Shown: in pieces, positions 1 to 11,386 of the stretch
Layout: the number at the start of each line of letters is the position of its first letter
Numbering within the stretch: position 1 is the first letter of the stretch
Source: Ambrosia x helenae
Taxonomy: Eukaryota; Streptophyta; Magnoliopsida; Asterales; Asteraceae
Reading direction: 5' to 3'
Assembly (NCBI GenBank): GCA_030844895.1
Contig: JAUTDX010001481.1
Span: forward strand, 22,206-86,205
Length of the DNA stretch: 64,000 bases
Translations under genes and position numbers: made by a program
Notes under the pieces: model-generated
What the model was told of the DNA's origin: nothing
What the model saw: the letters and a program-made list of their open reading frames with translations, nothing else
Databases searched by the model: none

Positions 1-248
1 TAAATATATTTTTTTGAACAATGCACAAGTGTAGCTGTGTTAGCCCACCAGGTTATAGGAAAAAAGTGTAAAAACATAGTGTTTTCCTTCCATTGTCTTT
101 GAATGCAAAACGATGTATATGAAATAACCAAAAAGGTTTTATTAGGCTTACTTGTGTGATATTGAAATTACAAAATAAACCTCAATATATTTTGCTTTAG
201 TGTGCCATTTACAAGAAAACGTTGTTACAATCAACTGTTGATAGATAC

Positions 249-461
249 CTGTGCATCTTGCTCAGCCTTGAGGACAGGGTTATTGACATCTGCTTCTGTG
301 TCACCAACACACTCATCAATCTTCGGTAAAGCAAAATAGATTATTGTAAAGATGAGTTAAGTTTTAATATAAACCTAAAATTTGGCTATGCAGTTTACCT
401 TCATAGATTCCATTTCTTGACGCACATCAGAGTTTCTTTCTAGCAGTTCGCTTCCTGATAC
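249..461 (-). CDS. Two putative exons of an unidentified gene (partial)
   Basis: Two short open stretches on the minus strand are bounded by good splice sites. The upstream exon (399-461, 21 codons) starts after a CAG acceptor and ends at AAG|GTAAAC. The downstream exon (249-320, 24 codons) ends at CAG|GTATCT. Both are phase 0 and join without a stop, giving an acidic stretch that begins VSGSELLERNSDVRQ and continues IDECVGDTEADVN. I do not recognise the family. No start or stop codon is in view, and the rest of the gene would lie left of the window or in exons I could not find. It could also be a transposon-captured gene fragment, since the Helitron begins 350 bases away. Moderate-to-low confidence. 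Confidence 0.35.
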
Positions 462-807
462 CTGCTAGTTATTGTTGGTGAAATTAAAGGATTATGATTG
501 ATATGATATTGATATTGATGAATGGGTGGTATAAACTTTTTGCCTGCCCCGAGCTATATACAGTTTGTAACCGATTTTAGGAGAAACCCTTGTGAGGAGA
601 ATCACTTTAAGCATGAATGAACATAATGGGAAAACAAGTAGCATGATTATCTTCTAGGGGCATATAGGGAAGAAAAGTGGTAAAATTTAGGAAATTATAA
701 AGAAACCCTTGGTATACCATCTTAACTTTGGACAATTTGGACATATTTGTCCATGTCTCCTCCTTTATAATGGAGTATAGATTATATATTATAGCTATAA
801 ATATATA
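462..807. other. Intergenic, no gene seen
   Basis: AT-rich sequence between the two exons at the left edge and the Helitron terminus. I see no coding potential, RNA gene or clear repeat here. Confidence 0.5.
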
Positions 808-1129
808 CTAGCATGAATCCGCGCGTTGCGGCGGAGCTGCATTGTGTTTGGATGTTGCTTTTGGTCAATCAGGTTGTTGGTGTTGTACATTATACAAACA
901 CACTGATAATGTGTAATATATGATTGGAGGGCGTACAATTTTAGTAGAAAGTAGGTGGAGATGTTGTAGTAGAATAACACGTTAAGTTTGTAATAATTAT
1001 CATGTGGTGTAAAATTAACCCATGGTTTGAAACATTAGATGACACCATAAAGTTTTCTAAATACAAAAAACATAAGTGAAAGATAATGGTTAAAAGGAAT
1101 ATTCCTGAACACAATGTATGTAAAAGAAG

Positions 1130-3110
1130 TCCTTTGATATTGAAAGCACGTATGAAAATATAAAGCGATGCAGAAGAATACTGAAAACTTGAGGAAGAAG
1201 ACAAGATTTTAGTCTCAGGTAAAAAGAAGTAGCTAAATACTATAATGAAACTATAAAAAATAAAGAATGGCGTGTAGGATGGGTTTTCCATCCCGTGGTA
1301 GTAACTGGTCGATTTTATGGTATATTCCCTAATATGGTCCGAACGTATATATGCAATTTCTCATGTTGGCGATTGTTTCGTCTAATGAGACACCCATAGA
1401 TGTGAAGGAGAAGTTTGTGTTGTATGCGCGGATCAAAGAAACCACCACATTTGATCAAAGAAACCATGATATTGCTCTTGATTAATACAATAACCATGGC
1501 GTTGCTTTTGATTAACACAACATTTGTCTGATTGTAATTTTTAATCGTAAAATGTTATTACATATATAATAATTTTAAACTAAAAGTCATCATGTATTCT
1601 TGTGTGACAATTATTTTGGTGGAAGTTCTTTAATATTGAAAGCACAAATAAAAAATAAAATTGATGCGAGAGAATACTGAAAACTTGAATCAGAAGACAA
1701 GATTTCAGTCTCTGGAAAAAAGTAGCTAAATACTCTAAATAAAGCTATAAAAAATAAAGAATGGCGTGTGGGATGAGTTTGTCATCCCGTGGTACTAAGT
1801 GGTCGATTTTGTGGGATGAGTTTGCCATCCCGTGGTACTAACTGGTCGATTTTGTGGTATATTCCCTAATATGCTACGAACGTATGTATGTCATTTCTCA
1901 TGTTGGCGATTATTTTGTCTAATGAGACACCCATAGGTGTGAAGGAGAAGTTTGTGTTATATGCGTGGATCAAAGAAAACATGACATTTGATCAAAGAAA
2001 TCATGAGGTTGCTCTTGATTAACACAATAGCCATGACATTGCTTTTGATTAACACAACATTTGTCTGATTGTAATCTTTAACTGTAAACTTTTATTGCAT
2101 ATACAATAACTTTTAAACTAAAAGTCATCATGTATTATTGTTTGACAATTATTTTGGTGAAAGTCTTTTGATATTGAAGGCACGTTTGAAAATATAAAGT
2201 GAAGCAAGAGAATACTGAAAACTTGAAGTAGAAGACAAGATTTCAGTATCTGGTAAAAAAAGTAGCAAGATACTCTAAATGAAGCCATAAAAATAAAGAA
2301 TGGCGTGTGAGATGGGTTTGCCATTTTGTCGTACTAACTGGTCGATTTTGTGGTATATTCCCGAATATGCTCCGAACGTATATACACCATTTCTCATGTT
2401 GGCGATTGTTTCGTCTAATGAGACACCTATAGATGTGAAGGTAAAAGTTTGTGTTGTATGCGCGGATTAAAGAAACCATAACATTTGATCAAAGAAACCA
2501 TGAGGTTGCTCTTGATTAACACAATAACCATGACGTTGCTTTTTATTGATTAACACATTGAACTTTTATTACATATACAATAACTTTTAGACTAAAAGTT
2601 ATCATGTATTCTTGTTTGACAAATATTTTAGTTTAAGTCCTTTAATATTGAAAGCATGCACGAAAATATAAAGTAATGCAGGAGAATACTGAAAACTTAA
2701 AACAGAAGACAAGATTTTAGTCTCTGGTAAAAAAAAAGTAGTTAAATACTCTAAATAAAGCCATAAAAAATAAAGAATGGCGTGTGGTATGGGTATGTCA
2801 TCCCGTGGTAGTAACTGGTTGATTTTGTGGTATATTCCCTAATATGCTCCGAACGTATATACGTCATTTTTCATGTTGGCGATTGTTTCATCTAATGAGA
2901 CACCTATAGATGTGAAGGAGAAGTTTGTGTTGTATGCGAGGATCATAAAAACTATGACGTTGCTCTTGATTAACACAATAACCATGTCGTTGCTTTTGAT
3001 TAACACAACATTTGTCTTATTGTAATTTTTAACCGTAAACTTTTATTACATATACAATAACTTTTAAACTAAAAGTCATCATGTATTCTTGTTTGACAAT
3101 TATTTTAGTT
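1130..3110. repeat. Tandem array, four units of about 480-540 bp
   Basis: A block containing AATGGCGTGT, then CGTGGTA.TAACTGGTCGATTTTGTGG, TCTAATGAGACACC and TTGATTAACACAA recurs with AATGGCGTGT at about 1,268, 1,758, 2,298 and 2,774, so spacings are 490, 540 and 476 bases. The longer second unit contains an internal duplication of about 50 bp around 1,760-1,850. Units differ by substitutions and small indels, so the array is not recent. It lies inside the minus-strand Helitron; internal tandem arrays are common in non-autonomous Helitrons. Open frames on the minus strand in several units (starting MENPS or MANPS) are by-products of the repetition, not conserved proteins. Confidence 0.8.
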
Positions 3111-3409
3111 TTGTTAAGTACTGAGTCAGTCACGAATGTGACGATGCCTATCTCTTTTATTTGAGTTTGAATATGTTAGTCAATTTTTTATGTATTATTT
3201 TTAGTATAAGTTAATAAGTTATCTAATAGTTGTACTTTTAAACTAAAAGTCATCATGTATTCTTGTTTGACAATTATTTTTGGTTTTCCTAATGACCTAG
3301 TCAGTCACGAATGAGACGATGCCTATTTCTTTTATTTGAGTTTGAATATGTTAGTCAAATTTTTATGTTTTATTTTTAGTATAAGTTAATAAGTTTTTTA
3401 CAAGCTTTT
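3110..3409. repeat. Duplicated segment of about 150-170 bp at the array edge
   Basis: The segment containing CAGTCACGAATG, GACGATGCCTAT and TTTGAGTTTGAATATGTTAG occurs at about 3,125-3,215 and again at about 3,300-3,395. Each copy follows the array motif that ends TTGTTTGACAATTATTTT, so this is a shorter truncated continuation of the upstream array, ending where the MULE inserted. Confidence 0.65.
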
Positions 3410-3740
3410 ATAAAATAAGACAAAATTACAATTTTTGTCCTTTATTTTGTCCAAAATTATGGAACAAGTCCTTTAAAAAGTTTACTTTCAGTCTTTGTCC
3501 TTTATTTCAATGTTTGCTTACAACTTTTGTCCTTTACACTAACCTGGTTAGTTTTTCTCAGTTAAATCCCTCACATGCATTGCACGTGAGGGTATATTTG
3601 TAAATTCCTTCTCCTTTTATCTGATTAAAAAACCCCCCTCCCTCCTTATAAAATTTTAATCGTTCTTCACATTCACTTTCCCCGTTTCAATTTAGGGTTT
3701 CAAATCAACGCTAAAAACCTCTCCTTCCTGGCCTGAAAAG

Positions 3741-4034
3741 ATGGTGTTTTGTTGGTGTGGTCAAGTAGCTATTGTGCGAACCTCATGGACTGCAAGGAAC
3801 CCTGGTCGATGTTTCTATGCTTGTCCTGTGGTTGGATCAAGATGCCGGTTCATTGGTTGGTTTGATCCACCAATGTGTGAAAGATCCACGGATGTCATCC
3901 CTGGTCTGCTGAGATCCCGTAATGAGATGGAAGAATAGCTAACAAAGAGTCGATTGACTGCTAAGGTTCTGAAGAAGCTGTTGATGGCTATTTGGGTTGG
4001 GTTTTTTATCGTTGTTTTAGTAATGAAGATGTAA
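3741..4034 (+). pseudogene. GRF-type zinc-finger membrane protein, in-frame stop
   Basis: The reading frame from ATG 3,741 gives 65 residues that match the plant GRF zinc-finger pattern: an N-terminal CWCG, then a TSWTARNPGRCFYACP core, a CRFIGWFDPP segment and a terminal C. These Cys and aromatic positions are the zinc-binding GRF signature; the molecular role of these short plant proteins is not known to me. The frame ends at TAG 3,936. Reading on in the same frame gives 31 more residues to TAA at 4,032, including a basic stretch and a hydrophobic helix (MAIWVGFFIVVLVM) that fits the C-terminal membrane segment seen in relatives. The TAG is therefore probably a disabling mutation. The gene lies inside the MULE, just after its left TIR. 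Confidence 0.7.
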
Positions 4035-4091
4035 TGAATGATTATTAGCTAACAAAATCCCTAGTTCTTAAATTTTCCTAATTCCTTAGTA

Positions 4092-4255
4092 CTATGTAAT
4101 CACTTTGTAAGAACTGGGATAATGTAATCTCTTTGTAAGGTGATCAATATCCATCATATCAACAATGTCCAGAAGCCCCCTTTCATATTGACGACCTGGA
4201 AATTTTGTAAATACCCCATCATGATGCAACTTGATCGAAAACAACTGGGGTGAAC
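4092..4255 (-). pseudogene. MULE-borne gene, 3' part of exon 2 (left of the CACTA)
   Basis: On the minus strand this encodes PQLFSIKLHHDGVFTKFPGR and then a DIVDMMDID segment before a stop at 4,092. The LHH.G.FT.FPGR..Y signature followed by an aspartate-rich VD..D motif is the PB1-like N-terminal domain often found on MULE-encoded proteins in plants. The catalytic transposase region that would normally follow is absent, so this is a deleted derivative. The 5' part of the exon is at 14,431-14,436 and exon 1 is at 14,516-14,591; the CACTA insertion separates them. Confidence 0.65.
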
Positions 4256-4265
4256 CACTACAACA

Positions 4266-4790
4266 AAAATGGGTTTTTAGTACCCACAAAAGCGTCCTAA
4301 AATGTTATTTTATAGGACCTTTTATTTAATAGGACCAACGGTAAAAGCGTTTCATGTAAGGGGGTCGTAATAAGTCAAGCAACTTAAAAAGCGTCCTAAT
4401 ATCTCAAATAAGATTATGAAACCACTTTTATGGTCGCATAATATGTCCCAAAAAAACTCCCAATAAAACATATTAGGACACTTTTACAATGTTTTAACAT
4501 GTGCTTACCTGCTTTTAATCTTTTAATACACATACAAGAGTCCTTAAAAATTAATTTATAGGACCCTTATGATGTAACATTATAGGAGCTTTAGTACCAA
4601 GAAATGGGTCCTAATATCCTAAATAAGATTATGAAACCAATTTTATGGTCGCATAATATGTCAATGAACAAACAATATAGCGTCCTAAGAAAAGCTTATT
4701 CGGACACTTTACAATGCTCTAACAAGTTTAATAGGACCAAATTTTAAAGTCCTAACAGGTCATATGATACAACGTTTTTTTAAACATATA
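4266..4790. repeat. CACTA left subterminal repeats
   Basis: Many short copies of motifs such as GCGTCCTAA, TAGGACC, TAGGACAC and CATAATATGTC in both orientations. In CACTA elements such clusters are binding sites for the accessory transposon protein (TNPA in En/Spm). That role is known for the family and inferred here. Confidence 0.75.
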
Positions 4791-4999
4791 CACACACAAT
4801 TTTCTGATATACTGTATATAACATCAACTAATGAAAGAAATAAAACTTTATTATATTTCAAATAAGCATATTCATAACAAAAACACTAAACATAAATAAG
4901 TCATAGCATTATCCAACATAAAGTCTTGTAACATTTAACAAAGAAATTAAAAGCAATGAAAGAAATAAGCCGCATAGAATCACGAGTCATCATGTGTCC

Positions 5000-5341
5000 T
5001 CAATCCTCACGAACTACCTACAAATAAACCATCAATGTATAAGCATTAAGTTCTAGATTATTAAAATTATTCGTATCACAAAATTAATAAATACATACCG
5101 AGATGAAAGGACAAGGCCATGCAATGGAGGCACCAATACAATCTTGAATTGTGGAAAATAATCCATATGGTCTCACCAACTTTTCATCTATTTTTATTGC
5201 TACTTGAACGTTTACCTCACACCATTCTGGTCCAATCTCTGTACCACCAACAAGCTCATTTGGGTCCAAGCTCTTCACCCATCCTCTTGCTACAATCTCG
5301 GCAGAGTTTAGAATGCTTTTGAGGACAACTTCATCTCCGAC
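5000..5341 (-). pseudogene. CACTA-encoded protein, two 3' exons (DUF8039-like)
   Basis: An 81-codon exon (5,099-5,341) runs from a TAG acceptor to a TCG|GTATGT donor. It is followed by a 6-codon final exon (5,000-5,017) ending in TGA. The encoded segment includes WCEVNVQVAIKIDEKLVRPY and DCIGASIAWPCPFI, resembling the conserved domain near the C terminus of plant CACTA proteins (V.V..ALVP..L.P....T..DAIG..VAWP). A further possible exon of the same gene lies around 5,480-5,640, with an in-frame stop. The gene reads outward to the left end of the transposon. Function is unknown and the rest of the gene is missing or too diverged to see. Confidence 0.55.
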
Positions 5342-6015
5342 CTAGATTTTAGTTTTCAACAAACATATATCAAACTCTAGTCACAATAGTACAAGTGGTG
5401 CCACTATTTTTAGATGCTCTAAATTTATAAAAACAAACATAAAATATTTGGGTCGGTTTGACGGTTCGAAACGGGTCAGATTTGTAATTTCAAGTGCCTG
5501 TTGCTTGTTGGGAGATAATTCTGCTTCATTGCCATCCATGAACTACTGATATGAACATTTGGGCTCAACTAGTGAAGAATTACTGTGTACTATTTCGTAA
5601 TATTCACCTATATCCCTTTGAGGTTTTACTACTGAATGCATACCAAAAAAAAAAACAAAAATGAAATTCAATGCTGTACATATGACAAATATCAACCACC
5701 ATAAAAGAAATTAAAGAAAAAAATAACCCAGGATAAACAAACTATGTTTTTGGATTGCTTAAGACTCCTTTGTTCACATAATAAATACATGCATTAAGAT
5801 TAGTTACCAAAGCTTTTGACAATTTTCAAAACACAAGTCATGCAAATATCAATATAAATATAAATATTAATATGTTATCAAGACAGGTCATTAAGTCATT
5901 TCTAATATGTTACCATGGAGCCATCATCAAATTGGTGTTATGTGTTCATCCATAAATTATCTATGGGTTCATTCCAACTTTTTATATAAGACCTCTACTA
6001 AAAATCTAAAACCGA

Positions 6016-6315
6016 GTGGGTTTGCGTGAACCCGCCCTGTGGGAGGCGATTCCATCTAATTCTCGATTAGCGTCTAACTGGAATTCATTGGTTCGTTTCG
6101 AAAAGAAGTGGAAACTCAGTGGCAAAAGAATTTCTGACAGAATTCAAGGGGTGCTTGGGGATGGTAATAATGTGCGTTTTTGGCTGGACATATGGGTGGG
6201 GTTGGAGCCGCTTAGAGAGGTTTATCCACAATTATTTCTGCTCGAATCAGAAAAGAAGTGTCTGGTGGCGGATAGATTAAAAGACAGGCCCATGAAGCTG
6301 CGTTTTAACTTATAA
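6016..6315 (+). pseudogene. LINE ORF2 fragment (region before zf-RVT)
   Basis: Ninety-nine codons resemble the part of plant L1 ORF2 between reverse transcriptase and the C-terminal zinc finger. The hallmark is DGNNVRFWLDIW followed by LREVYPQLF, matching the usual G.N.RFW.D.W.G...L...FP.LF pattern. No poly(A), target duplication or other LINE domain is adjacent, so it is a fragment carried or trapped in the CACTA. The minus-strand LINE at 57.7-63.2 kb belongs to the same broad class but is a separate copy. Confidence 0.65.
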
Positions 6316-6680
6316 GAACGGTGCTAGATCTGTGTCTCACATGTTGATGTACACTTTCTTAATTTTGGATGCTCAAGTTGTGCACTTGAAATCCGTATGA
6401 CATACTGATTTCATTGTTTAGCCAGAAGGATTTCTCTGTTTTGTCATTACATATAGGCATTTTAGATATATAACTCATAGTCAGCTAGCCATATCGTTTT
6501 TGGATAGAAGGCGTATAATGTTCAAATTTTAAGCTACTTCTGAAATATGCAGTTGCGCTACTAACAGTAATTCATACTATTGGAATCATCTAATCATGAT
6601 ATGAAATAATAGTTGGACGAGGCTTGTGATTTCTGTAGCTCTAAGTCGTGACCTGTTATTCCTAATATTTTTTATTTCAG

Positions 6681-7345
6681 GATTTGATATGAATAGGCAA
6701 GATCTAGACAACACCATGACATACGAGCAAAAGCAGGTCCAGCAGTTTTCAAAACAAATGGGCAAAGAGAAGACGGAGTGTTTAGAATCCAGCCATGCGT
6801 AGGGTTAGAGTTTGACTCAGCAGAAGCAGCCCAAGCATACTATACTTCTTATGCAACTCAAGCCGGGTTCAGAATTAAAATAGGTCAACTTTACAGATCA
6901 AGAGTTGACTGGTCAGTTATTTCAAGAAGATACGTTTGCTCACTAGAAGGCTTTCAAACCCCTTTACGAATAGGCAGTCCAGATTTCATAAGAGTACAAA
7001 AGGGCGATTCTGGAAAATGGGTTCTAGCAAACATGAAAACGGAACACAATCATGATCTTGATGTGTCAGGTGAAGTTTGTCCCCCAATTATTCAGATAAA
7101 AGCCCTTCCCGACCCAAAACCAATATCCGTTGTGTCGTCAAGAGCCGGAATCAGATCACTTGAAGACGATGGTCTGTCTGACGTTATTGATCTTAAACGG
7201 CTCAAACAGGAAGAACTCGAACCTAAATTCGAACCGAGAGGTGAACCGTCACAGGTCTTGTTTTCACATCTGGTAATGGGTTGTTGACCGTTTATCAAAG
7301 GAACACAACCATGAACTCGGCTCACCCTATGATTATTTAAGAACT
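6681..7345 (+). pseudogene. FAR1-related (FRS) gene fragment captured in the CACTA
   Basis: After a clean TTTATTTCAG acceptor, an open frame of about 170 codons encodes a FAR1 DNA-binding domain: CVGLEFDSAEAAQAYYTSYA, GFRIKIGQLYRSRVD, ISRRYVCSLEGFQTP and the zinc-ligand end KTEHNHDLD. A linker rich in K, E and P follows. The motif for the end of a second FAR1 domain (KEHNHEL near 7,300) is present in another frame, so most of the second domain has been deleted. Tandem FAR1 domains suggest an FRS7/FRS12-type parent. FAR1 family proteins are transcription factors derived from MULE transposases. There is no start codon and no transposase-like or SWIM region, so this is not a functional gene. Confidence 0.75.
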
Positions 7346-7512
7346 ATCAAACAGAGCCATCTAAAGAACCATGAAGCTGAGTTCAACAAATTTTTAGAAA
7401 AACATATTTATATTCGAGTCATCTGGCGAACCAAGAAGCCACATTCAATCAATTGTTGGATAAATATATTAACATTTAATCATCTTATACAATAATTTGG
7501 GCAAATGGGTAC

Positions 7513-7694
7513 CTGAGTTATAAAGGATAACCGCTGAACATAATCTTTTCTAGGAAACAGTGGTTCTCTCAAGACAATTTCCATTAAGATGCAGCCAACT
7601 GACCAGATGTCGATGGCTGCAGTATACTCTAAACAGTTGAGTAGTAATTCAGAGGCTCTGTACCACCTGGTTACTACATATTCAGTCATGAAAT
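7513..7694 (-). pseudogene. MAP kinase exon captured in the CACTA
   Basis: A single exon with intact splice borders (CAG acceptor at 7,695, CAG|GTACCC donor at 7,513) encodes the activation loop and subdomains VIII-IX of a plant MAPK: the TEY phosphorylation motif inside DFMTEYVVTRWYRA, then EYTAAIDIWSVGCILMEIV and REPLFP. It resembles group B kinases (MPK4-like). Changes at conserved sites (RWYRAS where RWYRAP is usual, PRKDY where PGKDY is usual) point to decay. No other kinase exon is nearby. It lies on the opposite strand to the FRS fragment next to it, so the two were probably captured separately. Confidence 0.8.
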
Positions 7695-8154
7695 CTGGTG
7701 CGGGACATTTCCGACACCAGAAATGGCAGCCAGGGCACATGACATGGCTGTAGACGGGCGTTAATTAGGACCGGAACACAAGGAATAAACAGCGAAACCT
7801 CACCTCTTTCCCTTCTTTTGGGAACCGAAAACATAGTGTCAAAACAAAACAAAAAAGCAAAAGGCAAGGCGTCCTTACAAGCATGATCAAAATTATACTC
7901 CTACCAATACTTGAATTGGGATTTCTACATGTAAAATGGTGTTGTTTTTTACTGCAGATTCATTCGTACTCTATTTCTTTTGCAAATCAAACACCAAGAA
8001 CCTTGGTTAATTAACAACAACCCATTAAATCACAAACCAAAACAAGCAACCACCATCCTAAGTCACATATCAAAACTAACACGAGAACCCTAATAATTTC
8101 AACCAATAACCATATATGAAAACATATGCACATATTTAGGAGGAATTAGGTAGA

Positions 8155-8245
8155 GCGTACCTGATTGGAGGTCTCCTACGCGAGAGCGCGAGAGAGAGAG
8201 GGAAGAAGGGGTTTGGTGTTCATGAAAGATGAAGAAGCTGGAATA
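8155..8245 (-). other. Possible captured 5' leader with splice donor
   Basis: On the minus strand, a CT-rich leader-like stretch (about 8,240 to 8,162, containing CTTCTTCCCTCTCTCTCTCG) ends at CAATCAG|GTACGC, looking like a 5' untranslated first exon. It lies upstream of, and on the same strand as, the MAPK exon, so it could come from the same parent gene. Weak evidence. Confidence 0.25.
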
Positions 8246-8462
8246 ACTGGCTCCATTAAAAAAGTTTTAGAATAATATTAGGGTAAATGTAAATGGCGCT
8301 TAAGAAAAAGTAAAAATAGCGCCAATTAAAATCTTGAATTTAGAATTTTAGGTTAACTCCTTTGTTAATTTTCCTTTTATCCAACTATTTATCTTATTTT
8401 AAATACTAGTAATCTTTATTAATATGCATTTTTTTATATCAAAAGTTAACGGCAATAAAAAC

Positions 8463-8654
8463 GGAAGGTGTATTTTCTTTGATATTAAAAGTTAACCCCA
8501 ATTAAAACGGACTTCAAAGCGAGGACCGAAAACTGAAACATTACAACATATACATGGGTTATTTAATCTAATCTACAAAAGACAAATCCGAAAAATTAGA
8601 CCTATTCTTGAACAAAAAGGACATACTTTTAATATCAAAGAAAATACACCTCCC
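8463..8654. repeat. Short inverted repeat, 30-bp arms
   Basis: The arm GGAAGGTGTATTTTCTTTGA at 8,463 is matched in reverse complement by TCAAAGAAAATACACCTCCC ending at 8,654. The total span is about 190 bases, the form of a small fold-back or MITE remnant. I could not read a convincing target duplication. Confidence 0.5.
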
Positions 8655-9394
8655 GGACTTCGCCTTGTGTTGAAATGCCTTTTCGTTTCAAGCGATCCAT
8701 AAACACCAACAAGAAGTAACAATAATGCCATGTATTATCCTTTTCCTCCATTTATTGTTAGGCGCCTCTTTATATATCTCAAGAAGATCTCAAACACTAT
8801 AAGCATAAATGCGGCCTAAACCGCACCAAGTCGCAACACTCCACTGATTCGACACCCCAGTCGCACATTGAACACATTATCGGGTCTACCTGAATATTCC
8901 GCTTGATTAGCTCCGACTTAATATTATCAAACTTATATATATTGGCTGGTGTTAAATGTTAAAAAAAGGTTAGCCTGTATTATTTCATAATTGGTTGTAA
9001 TAGATCATGTATGTCATGAATCATAATAGCTCTTAATGGAGCAGTTGTATTAAGTCAGATTATGTAGTAAAGGGCGATAACATGTCATACATGTTTTAAT
9101 GGCCATCATTGGCTCTAGTTGGCAATAACTCAAACCACTTTATTTTTTGATGGCCAAATCACCCGATTAGGCATTTGCCTTTGTTACCAAAGTCAAGAGT
9201 AGGAATCCAGTGGTTGACATATACTGCCAAGTTGAATCGATGTCATAGGCGTTTGATCACCCAATTCGAACCACTTAACCGCTAGTATCATTAGTGGACC
9301 ACCAATGACCCAATAGACCATCAATGACCCAGGTAACCTTATTTATCCTAATTAACCAATAACAAACCTTACTAACCATAATTGACCAATAATG

Positions 9395-9735
9395 ACCTGA
9401 ATAAGTTACTCGGGTTCGAGCCGAGCTTTTATGTATGCGATTTTGTCCTTTTAACATATTCAAATTTAATTAAAAATATTGGTGAGCCGAGCTCGTGCTG
9501 AGTTTTTGCTCGTTTAAGCTATTGAAGCTAGCTCGAGTCGAGCTTATAGGTCATTTAAAATTATTTTTGAATTACCTCGACTCGAGCCGAGCCGAGCTCT
9601 TAGGTTTTACTTTCGAGCCGAGCTCAATCTCTGAATAGTAGGCTCGAACCGAGCTGAGCTAGAGCTCAAGCCTCAAAATGGCATGACGAGCCGAGCTCAA
9701 GCCTTGTCAAGCTCGGGCTCGCCTCGTTTACACCC
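9395..9735. repeat. GAGCTCG-rich MITE-like repeat
   Basis: A run of CGAGCCGAGCTC-type words in both orientations ends with GCCTCGTTTACACCCCT. The terminal GTTTACACCCCT (AGGGGTGTAAAC on the other strand) is typical of non-autonomous hAT-like elements in dicots, from memory. The left end is not clear, so the element may be truncated. Confidence 0.45.
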
Positions 9736-11386
9736 CTCACTCAATGAATTTTATGAATAATATAAAACTATAATAATTTTTTACCGGTAAAAAAGGATAC
9801 AAACTCCCCAACTTCATCCTAAAATTGAGAGCTAATAACCTATCAGTCATCCCTAATATCTATCCAAACCCTGCCATCGATCGAGTGATACAGACACACT
9901 CCAGGTAACCACCATCGATCCAATTCACCACTAGTTTTGATTGTTATGGATTAGTTCCAAAAAAACACACAGATACAATTATTTATCTTTTCTTTTCTTC
10001 ATGTTTTGTGTCTTCAAGTATTAACTTTTCATCATCTGAAAAGATAGAGAGACGAAAAGGTTAATAAATGATATTAGCAACAAGGCAGGTAGTTCAGTAG
10101 ATTTCTATATGTACCGTTAAAGGTACTAGCTTTCTTCTTTACTGGAGATTGCGTGTCTTCTGTGTAGAATGCATCAAGAACAGAGACAGGGCTGGGTTGT
10201 TCCGTTGTATGTTTGGCACGGTCGGCTATACACTTAGTTTCAGTCATTTAGCTGGTGACTGATATAACGCTAGCTATTGGTGATGATAAATGGTCTAAGT
10301 TAGAGAAAAATTTCTTAAGTTAGTTTTTAGCATATCAAACTCTGTTCATAAGTACTATTTCTCTACTGATTCAGTTTCAAAGTCAGAATTAAGCGTGTGT
10401 TTGTTGTTTAATAACTATAGTTAGGTGATAATAAGGCTGCTGAAATAGTGGTTTTGAACTTTAAAGTTCAGTTGGAGATAAAAACAATATGAACATGTGT
10501 TGTGGCTGTTTGTTGAGCGCTTAGATTAACGCCTGGTCAAGTAAGTTGCATTACGCCTAGGGCAAGACAGGAACCTCTTAAGTACAGTTTAAAATAGGGT
10601 GGTTAGGTTAACTAAAACACTTATTACACAAAAATTTCATACTTAAACTTTTTTGCTCAACAGTAGGGTAAACAAACTATATATCAAGTTACAGGAAACA
10701 CATTTTTTTCTGATTTAATTGGTTTTTTTGGGGCTATTTTTGTAACAGTTTAAGGACGTTTGGTGTTTTTTTTCTTTTTGCTGTTCTGTTGCTGTTTAGG
10801 AGATGTTGTTTTGCTGCTGGTGCCTGGTTTGTTGCCGTTTTGCTGCTGTTTTGATGTTGATATGTTGTTTCATGTTTAGGAGATGGTTTTTTTTCCTGTT
10901 TGATGTTGATTTGTTGCTGTGTTTTAGCAAGTTTAGGTGTATGGGTGACAATGAGGCAATTACTACAATACTAAATATAAACAGCCCCTCGACTACGTAT
11001 AAACTAGCTTTCAAAGATGAAGCAATTACTAATATTAATTCCATATCTCCATGTTTCCGAGCCCTGCACGTATGATGCAGAACAATTAAATTGATGAATA
11101 TTAAAATAGTTTAACCATCAAAGTCCTCATTTGATAACAATAATGAGTTTGTCATTAATTCCAACTACAAGTTTTTTTTTTGTGAATTCCACGTATTCCT
11201 TAATCGAAATAATTCATAAAAACCAAAGGAATAAATAAATAAACCAATGATAGTTAAGACCATTTAGACCTTTGATTGAGATCAAAATACAGATATATAT
11301 AAAAGTGACATATGGTTTGACAAGTAAAATATGATGTAATTGAGTCGCTTTCAAAACATCTCCAATACAATTCTTGTGCTTCAAAC

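Noticed and set aside
941..2479. Minus-strand open frames of 67-116 codons starting MENPS or MANPS
   Set aside because: They recur only because the DNA is a tandem repeat, differ by frameshifts between units and have AT-driven composition with no known motif.
10796..11075. Overlapping open frames on both strands (Cys/Phe-rich on plus)
   Set aside because: Produced by T- and TG-rich low-complexity DNA; no splice or motif support.
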